A stretch of DNA of 41,614 nucleotides from JANNHP01 sp031404455 (lineage in GTDB: Bacteria > Planctomycetota > JAJSAM01 > JAJVHW01). The stretch spans positions 1 to 41,614 of the forward strand of contig JANNHP010000054.1 of assembly GCA_031404455.1 (NCBI GenBank), written 5' to 3'. The number at the start of each line of letters is the position of its first letter. Positions within the stretch are counted from its first letter, which is position 1. Of the stretch, positions 1 to 8,347 are shown one piece after another. A program made the translations under genes and the position numbers. Below the pieces are notes generated by a model. That model saw nothing but the letters and a program-made list of their open reading frames with translations. It made no database searches and was not told the origin of the DNA.

Positions 1-141
1 CGCGACCTCGCCCTCGGCGTGCTCTTCCCGCTCGTCCGCGGGACGACGGGCTACGTCGTGCTGCTCGCCGCGTGCGCGGTCGTAGGTGCGGTTGCCCTGA
101 CACGAATTCGAACAACGAGTCGAACTTCTCTCGCCGACTGA
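1..141 (+). CDS. C-terminal end of a membrane protein (partial)
   Basis: The first 46 codons, open from the window edge to a TGA at 139-141, read as the tail of an integral membrane protein. They hold a hydrophobic helix (GYVVLLAACAVVGAVAL) followed by a short basic, Thr/Arg/Ser-rich cytoplasmic tail. The pattern suits the last helix of a transporter such as an MFS member, but too little is present to name a family. The reading frame has the GC-rich third positions typical of genes in this window. It converges on the helicase gene, and the two share the hairpin at 149-189. Confidence 0.5.
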   Translation, partial: RDLALGVLFPLVRGTTGYVVLLAACAVVGAVALTRIRTTSRTSLAD

Positions 142-148
142 CTCCTAA

Positions 149-189
149 CGAAGTTCTGTGTCCGCCGCCTCGGCGGTCACAGAACTTCG
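149..189. terminator. Bidirectional terminator-like hairpin overlapping the dinG stop
   Basis: A 12-bp perfect inverted repeat (149-160 with 178-189) is followed by a single T-T mismatch and a further 6-bp stem (162-167 with 171-176) closing on a 3-nt loop. It lies between the two convergent genes. The TGA stop of the minus-strand helicase (177-179) lies inside the stem. There is no clear U-tract on either side, so termination is inferred from position and symmetry. Confidence 0.7.
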
Positions 190-2120
190 ACCGGCACGTC
201 CGGCAGCGCCGCGAGGAACTGCTTCCCGTACCGCATCTTGACGAGGCGCTTGTCGAGCACGACGACGATGCCGGTGTCGGTCTGCGTGCGGATGAGGCGG
301 CCGAAGCCCTGCTTGAACTTCAGGATCGCCTGCGGGAGCGAGTACTCGCGGAAGGCGTCGCCGCCACGCTCCTTGATCGCCTGCGTGCGCGCCTCCTGCA
401 GCGGGTGCGTCGGCACCGCGAACGGCAGGCGCGTGATGATCACGTTCTGCAGCGCGTCGCCCGGGACGTCCACGCCCTCCCAGAACGAGTCGGTGCCGAA
501 GAGCACCGCCGACGGCGCCTTGCGGAACTCCTCCAGCATGCGGCCGCGCGGCAGTCCGTCGCCCTGCTTCAGCACGGTGTAACCGTCGGTCCGGAGCGCG
601 TTGACGCAGACGGAGTGGCAGCGGTCGAGGCTCTGATAGCTGGTGAAGAGGACGAACGCGTGGCCGCCCGTGCGTCCGACGTGGCGCAGAACGGCGTCGG
701 GCAGAGCGTCCTCGAACGCGTCGCCGTCGCGCGGATCGGGCAGCGACGTGTCGGCGATGAGGCGCGCCTGCTCGCTGTAGCGGAACGGCGACCCGACGAG
801 GAGCGTCGTCGGCTCGAGGACGCCGAGCCGCTCGGCGATGTGCGCGAAGCCCTCCTCGCCGCCGGCCGAGAGCGTGGCGGACGTGAGCGTGGCGCTCTTG
901 AGACGCGACCAGAGATGCGTGTGAAGGTCGCCGGCGACGTCCACCGGCGCGCTGCGCAGCGCGAGACTGCGTCCGCCCTCGCCGTCCTCCTCGGCCCAGT
1001 AGACGTGGTCCTCGCGGCTCATCGTCACGAGCGCGCGGAGGTCCTCGGCGAGACCGAGACATCGCGCGGCGCGCGCGCGCAGCTCGAGCGACTTCTCCTT
1101 CGATTCCTCCGCTTCGCCGACGACGTCCACCTCGTTGCCGACGCGCTCGAGTGCGTCGGCGAGCGTCAGGTGGAAGAGGTCGGGCGTGCGGATGCGGTGG
1201 TTCGTCGGTTCGTTGCGCGCGTACCAGCGCTGCACGTCGTCGAAGAAGGCGTCGGCCTCGGCGCGCGCCTCGTCCACGCGATCGACGACGTGCCGCGGCG
1301 CGCCGACGGAGCTGAGCAGTCCCTTGCCCTGCGGCGTCGCGAGCTGACGCAGCGTGTAGTGCACCTGCCCGCGCGCGACGCGCATCCCGAGGTACTCGCT
1401 GGCCACGTCTTCGACGGCGTGCGCCTCGTCGAGGACGAGGTGCTGGAACTCGGGGAGCAGTTGCCATCCCGCGCGGCGCAGCGCCATGTCGGCGAAGAGG
1501 AAGTGATGGTTCGCGACGATGATGTTCGCGTTCTGCAGACGGCGTTTCCCCGCCTGGTAGAAGCACGCGTCGAAGTGGTCGCACGCGCGGCCGAGGCAGT
1601 TGCCGGCCTCGGCGTTGACGCGGCTCCAGACCGCGGCGTCGGGGGTGAAGTCGAGGTCCTGCCGCGATCCCTCGGCCGTCGTCTCCGACCACTCGACGAT
1701 GCGCTGCATCTGCGCTTCCTGCGAGCCCGTGTCGAACAGCTCGCGGCCCGAGCGCAGCGCGAGGAACATCCGCCGCTTGCAGAGGAAGTTTCCGCGGCCC
1801 TTCGCGAGCACGACGGAGAACTCGGCCGGGAGGATGCCCGAGAGGAACGGGACGTCCTTCCCGAGCAGTTGCTCCTGCAGCGCGATCGTGTGCGTGGCGA
1901 TGACCACGCGCTCGCCGCGCTCCGCCGCCGCGGCGATGGCCGGGACGAGGTAGGCGAAGCTCTTGCCGACGCCCGTGCCCGCCTCCGCGATGAGCTTCCC
2001 GCCCTCGCGCATGATGAGGTCGACGGCGGCGGCCATCCGCGTCTGCTGCGGACGTTCCTCGTAGGACTTCAGCCGAGACGCGATCGCGCCCTTCGGCCCC
2101 AGGATCTCGAGGACGTCCAT
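177..2120 (-). CDS. dinG: DinG/XPD-family ATP-dependent DNA helicase
   Basis: This 647-residue protein is a superfamily 2 helicase of the DinG/Rad3/XPD type. These are cytoplasmic 5'-3' DNA helicases that unwind damaged or structured DNA. Visible motifs are a Walker A (EAGTGVGKS, residues 46-54), a DEAH box (231-234), and four cysteines (C114, C175, C180, C186) spaced as the iron-sulphur cluster ligands of DinG/XPD. The C-terminal part has the helicase motif V/VI region (FGTDSFWEGVDVPG, then QGFGRLIRTQTDTG). Length is close to bacterial DinG, and no exonuclease domain is fused at the N-terminus. The ATG at 2118-2120 is chosen because homology starts within a few residues. The gene stands alone, divergent from the lipoprotein gene at 2356 and convergent with the gene fragment at 1-141. 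Assignment to the family is firm; the symbol is less so, because YoaA-type paralogues look alike. Confidence 0.9.
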   Translation of the reverse strand: MDVLEILGPKGAIASRLKSYEERPQQTRMAAAVDLIMREGGKLIAEAGTGVGKSFAYLVPAIAAAAERGERVVIATHTIALQEQLLGKDVPFLSGILPAEFSVVLAKGRGNFLCKRRMFLALRSGRELFDTGSQEAQMQRIVEWSETTAEGSRQDLDFTPDAAVWSRVNAEAGNCLGRACDHFDACFYQAGKRRLQNANIIVANHHFLFADMALRRAGWQLLPEFQHLVLDEAHAVEDVASEYLGMRVARGQVHYTLRQLATPQGKGLLSSVGAPRHVVDRVDEARAEADAFFDDVQRWYARNEPTNHRIRTPDLFHLTLADALERVGNEVDVVGEAEESKEKSLELRARAARCLGLAEDLRALVTMSREDHVYWAEEDGEGGRSLALRSAPVDVAGDLHTHLWSRLKSATLTSATLSAGGEEGFAHIAERLGVLEPTTLLVGSPFRYSEQARLIADTSLPDPRDGDAFEDALPDAVLRHVGRTGGHAFVLFTSYQSLDRCHSVCVNALRTDGYTVLKQGDGLPRGRMLEEFRKAPSAVLFGTDSFWEGVDVPGDALQNVIITRLPFAVPTHPLQEARTQAIKERGGDAFREYSLPQAILKFKQGFGRLIRTQTDTGIVVVLDKRLVKMRYGKQFLAALPDVPVEVL

Positions 2121-2274
2121 GGCCGGGATCCTCGCGGACCGGGAGGAAGCGGGAGTACTGCACGCCGCGCGGGCGACGCCCGCGAAGGCGTTACGAAGTT
2201 ACCCGACCCCCCCCTTGATTGCCGCCATCGCCCCTCGCCGGCCGCGCCGGGCCGCGAGATTATGCGGCCCGAGA

Positions 2275-2304
2275 TTGCCTCCGCGCGGGGGACACGAGTA
2301 TCTT
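2275..2304 (+). promoter_or_regulatory. Possible sigma70-type promoter for the 2356 lipoprotein gene
   Basis: TTGCCT (2275-2280) and TATCTT (2299-2304) each match 4 of 6 positions of the sigma70 consensus and are 18 bp apart. The site lies about 50 bp upstream of the lipoprotein start in the only intergenic gap between the divergent dinG and lipoprotein genes. The rest of the 235-bp gap holds a small hairpin (2168-2184) and no gene. Confidence 0.35.
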
Positions 2305-2355
2305 CGCCCCCTCTTCGAAGCCGCGCCTCGCAGCTTCGCGCCCCGAGGAGCCTCC

Positions 2356-2868
2356 ATGAACCGTCCGACCGTCGCTCTCGCGCTCGCCGTCCTGGCACTC
2401 GCCGCAGCCTCGTGCCGCACGTCGCCCAGCGACGCCCGGCGCAAGGCGATCGACGAAGGCGCCCTGATCGAGCGCACGGTGAAGCAGTACCACGTGATCG
2501 TCTCGGCCCACACGGGCAGGGTCGGCTACGTGAAGGTGTACGACGTCGTCGAGGGCGGCGGGGTGCCGTACGAGTGGAAGTACGTGTACGACGCTAACTG
2601 GAAGGAGCTCGGCTTCGTCGACCAGTTCGGCGGCGCGACGAAGTACCACTACTACGCGCCGTCGGAGCAGGCGCAGCAGAACCTCGATCTGCGCGCGACG
2701 CGGCTGCCGTCGGACTCGCTGCAACGAAACGTGATGCGGATGCTCGACATCGATCCGTCGACCGACGACGTGACGTTCCCCGTGGCGACGAGGGCCGACA
2801 TCACCGGCGACACGGGCATGCACCTCGCGGGGCCGGGGATCGTGCCGGCGAAGTCGCCGGCGAAGTAG
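2356..2868 (+). CDS. Small predicted lipoprotein of unknown function
   Basis: The 170-residue product starts with a short basic end, a hydrophobic stretch and a lipobox ending at C20 (LAAASC), so it should be lipidated and anchored in an envelope membrane. The mature part is rich in Tyr and Trp around residues 60-105 (VPYEWKYVYD, KYHYYAP) and carries no motif I can assign. The ATG at 2356 is chosen over longer in-frame readings because GAGGAG sits 5 bp upstream and the signal peptide begins there. It is followed 95 bp later by the three-gene membrane cluster. Function is unknown. Confidence 0.75.
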   Translation: MNRPTVALALAVLALAAASCRTSPSDARRKAIDEGALIERTVKQYHVIVSAHTGRVGYVKVYDVVEGGGVPYEWKYVYDANWKELGFVDQFGGATKYHYYAPSEQAQQNLDLRATRLPSDSLQRNVMRMLDIDPSTDDVTFPVATRADITGDTGMHLAGPGIVPAKSPAK

Positions 2869-2963
2869 CCGGAATCGGCGCCGTCCGGACCAGGATCCCG
2901 GCGTCGCGGTTGTCACGAGGGGGAGGACGATCCTGGACGGCGGACTGAGCGGGGACTCGGACC

Positions 2964-3536
2964 ATGGTCGTGCTGATCCAGTTCCTGATCCTGGCCGCCG
3001 TGGGGACGGCGTGCTCCCTCATCGCGCACAATCGCGGTCGCAGCGCGGTCGGCTGGTTCTTCGTGGGGTTCATCGCACCGTGCATCGGCCTCATCCTCGT
3101 GCTCGTCCTTCCCGACCTGAAGGTGCAGCAGGAGCGCGAGCGGCGCCTCGCCGACGAGAACCGGCGCCTGCGCGAGAAGCTGAAGAAGGACCGCATGGTG
3201 GCCGACGAGCGCCACGCGGCGATAGAGCGCCGCGTCGGCGTGCACGACGTGGCTCTCGGCGTCGACACGAACTCGCCGGCGACGGCGGCGCTCCCGGGCG
3301 GCGTGGCCCCGATCGCCGCGATGCCCGCGTCGTCCGAGAGCGCGAACGCGCTGCGCGGGACGGCGTGGTTCTGGGCGCAGGGAATCAACCGCCAGGGGCC
3401 GCTCGACTTCGCGACGCTGCAGGGGCTGTGGCGGGAGGGGCGCGTCACGACCGAGACGCTGGTGTGGTCCAAGGGCATGCCGAAGTGGATCGCCCTCCGC
3501 GACGTGCCCGGCCTCGAGGACACGCTCGATGCCTGA
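2964..3536 (+). CDS. Membrane protein with C-terminal GYF_2 (DUF4339) domain
   Basis: This 190-residue protein begins with two hydrophobic segments (about residues 2-18 and 28-49), followed by a charged helical stretch (about 52-90, LADENRRLREKLKKDR) likely to form a coiled coil. It ends in a GYF_2/DUF4339-like module (135-188) recognisable from WFWAQGINRQGPL, then LVWSKGMPKW. GYF_2 modules are thought to bind proline-rich peptides and often sit on the cytoplasmic side of membrane proteins. The stop overlaps the next start by 8 bp, so the two are translationally coupled. The next protein begins with a proline-rich stretch (PPLPPPLDPGEP), which could be a ligand; that is inference only. Confidence 0.75.
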   Translation: MVVLIQFLILAAVGTACSLIAHNRGRSAVGWFFVGFIAPCIGLILVLVLPDLKVQQERERRLADENRRLREKLKKDRMVADERHAAIERRVGVHDVALGVDTNSPATAALPGGVAPIAAMPASSESANALRGTAWFWAQGINRQGPLDFATLQGLWREGRVTTETLVWSKGMPKWIALRDVPGLEDTLDA

Positions 3537-4446
3537 CGACGCCCCGCCGCTTCCGCCGCCGCTCGACCCGGGCGAGCCGCGGTTCGCGTGGTTCGACGGC
3601 ATCTTCGAGGGCCGTCTCGGCGACGCCGCCGCCGTTCGCGCGGCGGCAGCGCGTTCGAACTCGACGGGTTTCGGGCGCATGGACGTCGGCGTGGACGGCG
3701 GACGGTTCTCCGTGCTCATGGACGACACGACGGTGCCGCCGTCGCGCATGACCGACGAGAACCGTCGTCTCCTCGCGAACGCGCTCGCGGAGATGGCGTC
3801 GGCGTCGTCGGGTCCGGTCGAATCGACGCTGCGTTGCACCGAGGTCTTCAGGAACGAGGTGAGGGAGACGCTCTTCCTGCCCGAGGGCGGACAGATCCGC
3901 GCGCTGACGCGCACGCGGCCCGTCACCGACGCCGACCTCTTCCGCAGTCTCGAAGCGCCCGCGCCGCCTCCGTCAATGGGACGCGGGCGGCTCGCCGTGG
4001 TGCTCGCGCTGCTGCTCGTCGCGTTCGGCGTGGCGGCGTGGACGGGCGGCTGGGTGGACCGTCTCTTCTCTGCGAGTTCGGAGAAGATCCGGATCGAGAC
4101 GGGACCGTTCGCCGACTTCATCGACGTCACGGTCGAGAAGTCGTGGGGCGACTACGAGGTGACGCTGCGCCGCGGCAAGGGCTTTCCCGTGGCGAACGCC
4201 CGGCTCGACGAGTTGAAGGCGCTCGCGAAGACTCCGGCGGACCGCGCGGCGATCGACGCCGTCGCGACGGGCGGGGAGATCTGGCTCCGACTCGAGGACC
4301 GCGAGGGACACGGACTCTCGGCCGAGCGGACGGAACTGCGTCCCCTCGTGGCCGCCGCGGACCGCACGGTGGAAGCGAAGCTCGACGGACGGATCTCGGC
4401 CGTGCGCATCCGTCTGTCGATCGAGGCCGGGCCCGAGTTCAAGTGA
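3529..4446 (+). CDS. Single-pass membrane protein of unknown function
   Basis: The 305-residue product has a proline-rich N-terminus and a cytoplasm-like domain (about 15-145). One transmembrane helix follows (about 152-175, LAVVLALLLVAFGVAAWTGG), then a C-terminal domain (about 185-305) of alternating hydrophobic residues that looks like a beta structure. I recognise no family. It overlaps the GYF_2 gene upstream by 8 bp and the CPBP protease gene downstream by 4 bp, so all three are probably one operon and may form a membrane complex. Confidence 0.7.
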   Translation: MPDDAPPLPPPLDPGEPRFAWFDGIFEGRLGDAAAVRAAAARSNSTGFGRMDVGVDGGRFSVLMDDTTVPPSRMTDENRRLLANALAEMASASSGPVESTLRCTEVFRNEVRETLFLPEGGQIRALTRTRPVTDADLFRSLEAPAPPPSMGRGRLAVVLALLLVAFGVAAWTGGWVDRLFSASSEKIRIETGPFADFIDVTVEKSWGDYEVTLRRGKGFPVANARLDELKALAKTPADRAAIDAVATGGEIWLRLEDREGHGLSAERTELRPLVAAADRTVEAKLDGRISAVRIRLSIEAGPEFK

Positions 4447-5456
4447 CGGACGGCGCGCCGCGCGACGAGACCGCGACCTGGCCCGCGGGGGCGCGCCTCG
4501 CGGACGACGAGTGCGTCGCAGCGCGCTGCGCGGCTTGCGCGCTTGCGTGGCGGGTCCACCGCAGCATGGCGGGCTTCCGCGTCCGCTGTCACTGCGGCGA
4601 GTGGGTCGCGGTGCCCGCGCCCGCCGACCTGCGCGCGCTGCCGGGATCGCCGGCCGCGCTCGCGCAAGAGCGCGCTTCGGCGCTCGCCGCGCCGGACGAC
4701 GACGAAGCGGCGTTCCTCGCGGCGGCGCCGCGTCCGCGCGAGCTCGCGGGCGTCCGCGGATGGGACGGACGCCCGCTGCGTCCCGATGCCGACGGCAAGT
4801 GGTCGCTCCGTCACGCGGAGGTCGAGACGCGCGTGAAGTGGTCGAACCGCACCGTGCTCTCGCTCGTCGCGATCATGGCCTGCTTCTGGATTCCGGCGCT
4901 CGTGGTGCAAGTGGTGTCGGACGGCGCCGACGAGGCGCTCTACCTTCCGATCGTCTCGGTCGCGAGCTCGCTGCTCGTCCTCGTCGTCGCCCACGCCGGC
5001 CGCGAGTACGCGACCGAGGGACTGCGCGGCGCGAGTCCGCGCTACTTCGTGGAGGCGGTGCTGGTCGCCTGCGCCGCCTGCGCGCTGGCGCTCGGCTTCA
5101 CGAAGGTCGTCGAGGACGCGTTCCCCGGATGGAACAACGAACTTCCCGCGATGCGCGCGGAGCTCGGCCTGCCGATGCTGCTGCTCGTCTTCTCGTTCTG
5201 CCCCGGCGTGTTCGAGGAACTCGCGTTCCGCGGACTCCTCCAGGGACGCCTGCACGTGCTGATGGGCCGCATCCAGGGCATCCTCGTCGTCGGCGCGGCG
5301 TTCGGCATGGCGCACGGGATCACGATCGGCCTGCCGTTCCACATCGGTCTCGGCATCTGGTTCGCATTCCTGCGAGACAGGAGCGGCAGCCTCGTGCCGG
5401 GGATGGTCGCGCACATGCTCTACAACGCGGGCATCGTGATCGCGCGCTCGAGCTGA
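4443..5456 (+). CDS. CPBP-family intramembrane metalloprotease with N-terminal zinc-ribbon-like segment
   Basis: CPBP/Abi proteins are multi-pass metalloproteases related to eukaryotic Rce1. The family signatures are present in the C-terminal half: EELAFRG with E258, E259 and R263, the second motif GMAHG with H291, and HMLYN with H324 and N328. About seven hydrophobic segments span residues 135-335. The N-terminus is unusual: C29-x2-C32 and C49-x-C51 suggest a zinc ribbon ahead of a linker of about 75 residues. The GTG start (4443) overlaps the previous stop as GTGA, and no better start keeps the cysteines. Substrate is unknown; the operon context points to an envelope or signalling role. Confidence 0.85.
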   Translation: MTDGAPRDETATWPAGARLADDECVAARCAACALAWRVHRSMAGFRVRCHCGEWVAVPAPADLRALPGSPAALAQERASALAAPDDDEAAFLAAAPRPRELAGVRGWDGRPLRPDADGKWSLRHAEVETRVKWSNRTVLSLVAIMACFWIPALVVQVVSDGADEALYLPIVSVASSLLVLVVAHAGREYATEGLRGASPRYFVEAVLVACAACALALGFTKVVEDAFPGWNNELPAMRAELGLPMLLLVFSFCPGVFEELAFRGLLQGRLHVLMGRIQGILVVGAAFGMAHGITIGLPFHIGLGIWFAFLRDRSGSLVPGMVAHMLYNAGIVIARSS

Positions 5457-5468
5457 CGCTGGCGCGAA

Positions 5469-5876
5469 TCAGGCGTCGGGAGCTTCGGCCGGCTTCGACT
5501 TCCGCACCGGCGCCTGCCAGCGGAGGCGCTTGCAGTCGCCCCAGAGGTTCTCGAGGTCGTAGAAGGCACGCCCCTTCGGGCTGAACACGTGGAGCACGAC
5601 CGGACCGAAGTCGAGCAGAACCCAGTTCTCGTCCACGAGCCCGCTGCCGCCGATGCGGTAGATGCCTTCCTTCTTCAACTGGCTCGCCACGAACTCCGCG
5701 ATCACGTTGAGGTGGCGCTTGTTCTTGCCCTCTGCGATGACGAAGTAGTCGGCGACCTGGATCGCCTGTCCGACGTCGAGGAGCACGATCTTCTCGGCGA
5801 GCTTCTCCTCGGCGAGACGCGCCATCGCTTTCGCGAGCTGGAGAGTGGTCCACTGTTTCGAGCGCTTCTGAGGCAT
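5469..5876 (-). CDS. rsfS: Ribosome silencing factor RsfS
   Basis: This 135-residue protein matches the RsfS/Iojap family. RsfS binds ribosomal protein uL14 and blocks subunit joining when nutrients are scarce. Family hallmarks are VADYFVIAEG (about 42-51), NWVLLDFGPVVLHVF (about 84-98) and RAFYDLENLWGD (about 103-114). Length is normal. The start at 5876 has no Shine-Dalgarno sequence, but homology begins at once. It lies 22 bp downstream of the pyrophosphatase gene on the same strand, so the two are probably co-transcribed. The usual rsfS neighbours (nadD, obgE) are absent. Confidence 0.93.
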   Translation of the reverse strand: MPQKRSKQWTTLQLAKAMARLAEEKLAEKIVLLDVGQAIQVADYFVIAEGKNKRHLNVIAEFVASQLKKEGIYRIGGSGLVDENWVLLDFGPVVLHVFSPKGRAFYDLENLWGDCKRLRWQAPVRKSKPAEAPDA

Positions 5877-5898
5877 CGCGGGAGGGTAGCGCCGCCGC

Positions 5899-8085
5899 TC
5901 AGGCGGGGAAGAACGGCAGGAGGACGAGCGAGAGCAGCGCCATCAGCTTGATGAACGTGTGGAGTCCCGGGCCGGCCGCGTCCTTCATCGGATCGCCGAC
6001 GACGTCGCCCGTCACGGCGGCGCGGTAGGCAGGGGAACCCTTGCCGCCGAAGACGCCGCTCGCGACGTAGCGTTTCGCGTTGTCCCACGCCGTGCCCGCG
6101 TTGGTCAGCGTGAACGCGAGCGTGGTCGCGGTGAGCGTCGCGCCGACGAGCATCGCGGCGAGCCCGCGCGCGCCGAGTGGCGAGAATCCGACCACGATCG
6201 GAGCGCCGATCGCGAGGAGCGCCGCGGGCACGGCGCGCCGGATCGCGCGCCGCGCGCCACCGGCGACGAACTTCGTGTGGTTCGGCTGCGGCGCTTCCCC
6301 GCCGAGCGGGCGCGACTCCTTGAACTCGTTCACGATCTGGTCCGCGAGCGTCCGCGCGACTCGTCCGACGGCCCGGATGCAGAAGCTCGAGAAGAGGAAC
6401 GGGAGCGCCGCGCCGACGATGAGGCCGAGCTGCACCTGCACGTCGGCGAGGTCGAGACGCAGGTGCGAAGCGGCGCCCGGGTGCAGGCGGTCGTACACCT
6501 CGCGGAAGGTCGCGAGCAGCGCGAGCGAAGTCAGCGCCGTCGCCCCCGTCGCGTAGCTCTTGCCCATCGCCGCGGTGGCCGCGGCGGCGGCGTCGAGCGC
6601 GTCGGTGCGGCGCCGCGCGTCGGGGCCGAGGCGCACGATCTCGGCGACCCCGCACGCGTTCTCCGCGGCGGCGCCGAACGCGTGGACGGCGAACGGCACC
6701 GCGAGCGTCGCGAGGAGTCCGACCGCCGCGAGCGACACGCCGTAGACGCCGGCCATGTAGTGCGCGACTCCGGCCGTGAGCGCGATCGCGAGCGAAGGCC
6801 AGACGCACGACGCCATGCCGAGCGCGAGACCCGAAAGCACGTTGGCGGGCGGCCCGGCCTCGCTCTCCTCGGCGACCTTTCGCGCGGGCGGGCGGTCCTG
6901 CGAGGTGTTCCACTCCGCGATCCTGCCGAGTGCGAGTCCGAGGACGAGACCCGCGAGCACCGCCCACAGCACGCCGGCGGGGCCGTTGTAGCGCCACGGT
7001 TCGTCCGCCTCGCGGGCGGCCCCCGTCAGCGCCTGAGTGACTTCGGGCCTCGCGAGTCCGAGCGCGAACGTCAGCGCGGCGGCGCCGGCCGTGAACAGCA
7101 CGGCGCCCACCATCGTGGAGCGCTGCAACGCGGCGCCGATCTTGCGTTCGTTCTCCGTCTTGACGAACGGCGCGGCGAGGAGCGCCGCGACGATGCCCGC
7201 GGCGAAGAGCGTCACGGGGAAGAGCACGAGCGTCGCGGGACCCGCGTCGAGTCCCTCGATCGCCGAGCGCACGTCGGAGTTGCCGGACTTCTCGACTGCC
7301 GACCAGGCGAAGGCGCCGAGCGACATCGCAGCGAGCGACGCCGCGGCGAAGCTCTCGTAGAGGTCGGCGCCCATCCCGGCCACGCTCTCGACGCAGTCGC
7401 CCGCGTCGTCGGCGACGACGCCGGGGTTGCGCGTGTCGTCGTCGGGGATGTCCTGGTTCGCGCGGACCGCTAGGTGGAGTCCGACGTCGGCGGCCTTCGC
7501 GAAGATGCCGCCCGCCACTCGCGCGACGAGAGCCGTGACGGAGGCCCCGAGGCCGAACGCGAGGAGCCGTCGCGGGTCGCCCGTGCCGAGGTGGAGCGCC
7601 GCGATCGACACCACTGCGAAGCCGATGACGTAGAGAGCCGCGGCCGCAGCGGCCATGTGGGAGGTGCGGAGCGCCGCTCCGAGTCCTCTCGAGGCTGCCG
7701 CCTGCGCCGTGCGCGCGCCGCTCGCCGTCACGACCCGGAGACCGAGGACTCCGGCGAGACCCGAGCCGACGCAACCGGCCGAGAACGCGAGCGCGGTCGT
7801 CCATGCCTCGCCCGTGCGGTTGAATGCGAAGAGCAATAGGACCGTGCCCGCGAGCGCGAGCGCCGCGAGCGCCGCGAGGTGGGCGCGCAGGAAGCCGCGG
7901 ACGCCGAGGTGGATGGCGCGCCCGGCTCGCTTCATCGCATCCGAGCCTTCGTCGCGGCCGACGAGGCGGGCGTGCAGCACCCAGGCGACGATGATCGCGA
8001 GCACTCCGACGCCGAGGCACGCCGCCATCCACGCGTTGACGTGGACGTCGAGGAGCTCCCGGGTGGCGTCGACGATCGGGTCCAT
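5899..8085 (-). CDS. hppA: Divergent membrane-bound pyrophosphatase (HppA-like ion pump)
   Basis: The 728-residue, highly hydrophobic product aligns along its whole length with membrane pyrophosphatases. These couple PPi hydrolysis to H+ or Na+ transport through about 16 helices. The C-terminal signature is intact (NAGTAWDNAKR, GGKGS, GDVVGDPMKD). K197, D200, D226, D230, D241 and D498 match conserved active-site positions. Several normally invariant residues differ: H204 in place of Asp and N210 in place of Glu in the first loop, S234 in place of the last Asp of the DxxxDxxxD motif, E475 in place of Asp in DNAGG, and A502 in place of Asn in GNTT. Alignment is by eye to the well-known family motifs. 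A at the position before MGK fits the K+-dependent type. Whether it still hydrolyses PPi is doubtful. It is probably co-transcribed with rsfS. Confidence 0.85.
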   Translation of the reverse strand: MDPIVDATRELLDVHVNAWMAACLGVGVLAIIVAWVLHARLVGRDEGSDAMKRAGRAIHLGVRGFLRAHLAALAALALAGTVLLLFAFNRTGEAWTTALAFSAGCVGSGLAGVLGLRVVTASGARTAQAAASRGLGAALRTSHMAAAAAALYVIGFAVVSIAALHLGTGDPRRLLAFGLGASVTALVARVAGGIFAKAADVGLHLAVRANQDIPDDDTRNPGVVADDAGDCVESVAGMGADLYESFAAASLAAMSLGAFAWSAVEKSGNSDVRSAIEGLDAGPATLVLFPVTLFAAGIVAALLAAPFVKTENERKIGAALQRSTMVGAVLFTAGAAALTFALGLARPEVTQALTGAAREADEPWRYNGPAGVLWAVLAGLVLGLALGRIAEWNTSQDRPPARKVAEESEAGPPANVLSGLALGMASCVWPSLAIALTAGVAHYMAGVYGVSLAAVGLLATLAVPFAVHAFGAAAENACGVAEIVRLGPDARRRTDALDAAAAATAAMGKSYATGATALTSLALLATFREVYDRLHPGAASHLRLDLADVQVQLGLIVGAALPFLFSSFCIRAVGRVARTLADQIVNEFKESRPLGGEAPQPNHTKFVAGGARRAIRRAVPAALLAIGAPIVVGFSPLGARGLAAMLVGATLTATTLAFTLTNAGTAWDNAKRYVASGVFGGKGSPAYRAAVTGDVVGDPMKDAAGPGLHTFIKLMALLSLVLLPFFPA

Positions 8086-8133
8086 GGGGCGCGGACTACC
8101 TTAGCCGCGTCCCGCGCGCGTCACGAAGGCTCA

Positions 8134-8328
8134 GAGGGTGTGAAGCAACCCCGCGCGGCGCCGCCGCGGCTCGTGCGTGCCGCGCGGAGCGACGGGAGTT
8201 TGAGCCCGGGCGGCCTGCTGCTGCGTAGCTCGCGCTCGGAAACTCAGCGGAGTTGCCTTCACGCGAGCGCCTTGCAGCGGGCTCGCCAAGGCTCAACCGT
8301 CGCTCGCGTGGGGTTTCTTCACACCCTC
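8134..8328. repeat. Nested palindromic element, MITE-like
   Basis: The outer arms 8134-8157 and 8305-8328 are inverted copies with 22 of 24 positions paired, one of the two others being a possible G-U pair. The arms start with GAGGGTGTGAAG. Inside, 8187-8206 pairs with 8290-8305 apart from a 4-nt insertion, and a weaker inner stem continues towards an AACTC/GAGTT hairpin. TCA flanks both ends (8131-8133 and 8329-8331), a possible 3-bp target duplication. No ORF lies inside. It sits in the 262-bp gap between hppA and the 8348 gene. It could be a non-autonomous mobile element or a structured RNA. Confidence 0.6.
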
Positions 8329-8347
8329 TCACTCCGCGAGGCGGCGG

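Noticed and set aside
5457..5468. Terminator between the convergent CPBP and rsfS genes
   Set aside because: Only a 5-bp weak pairing is visible in the short gap.
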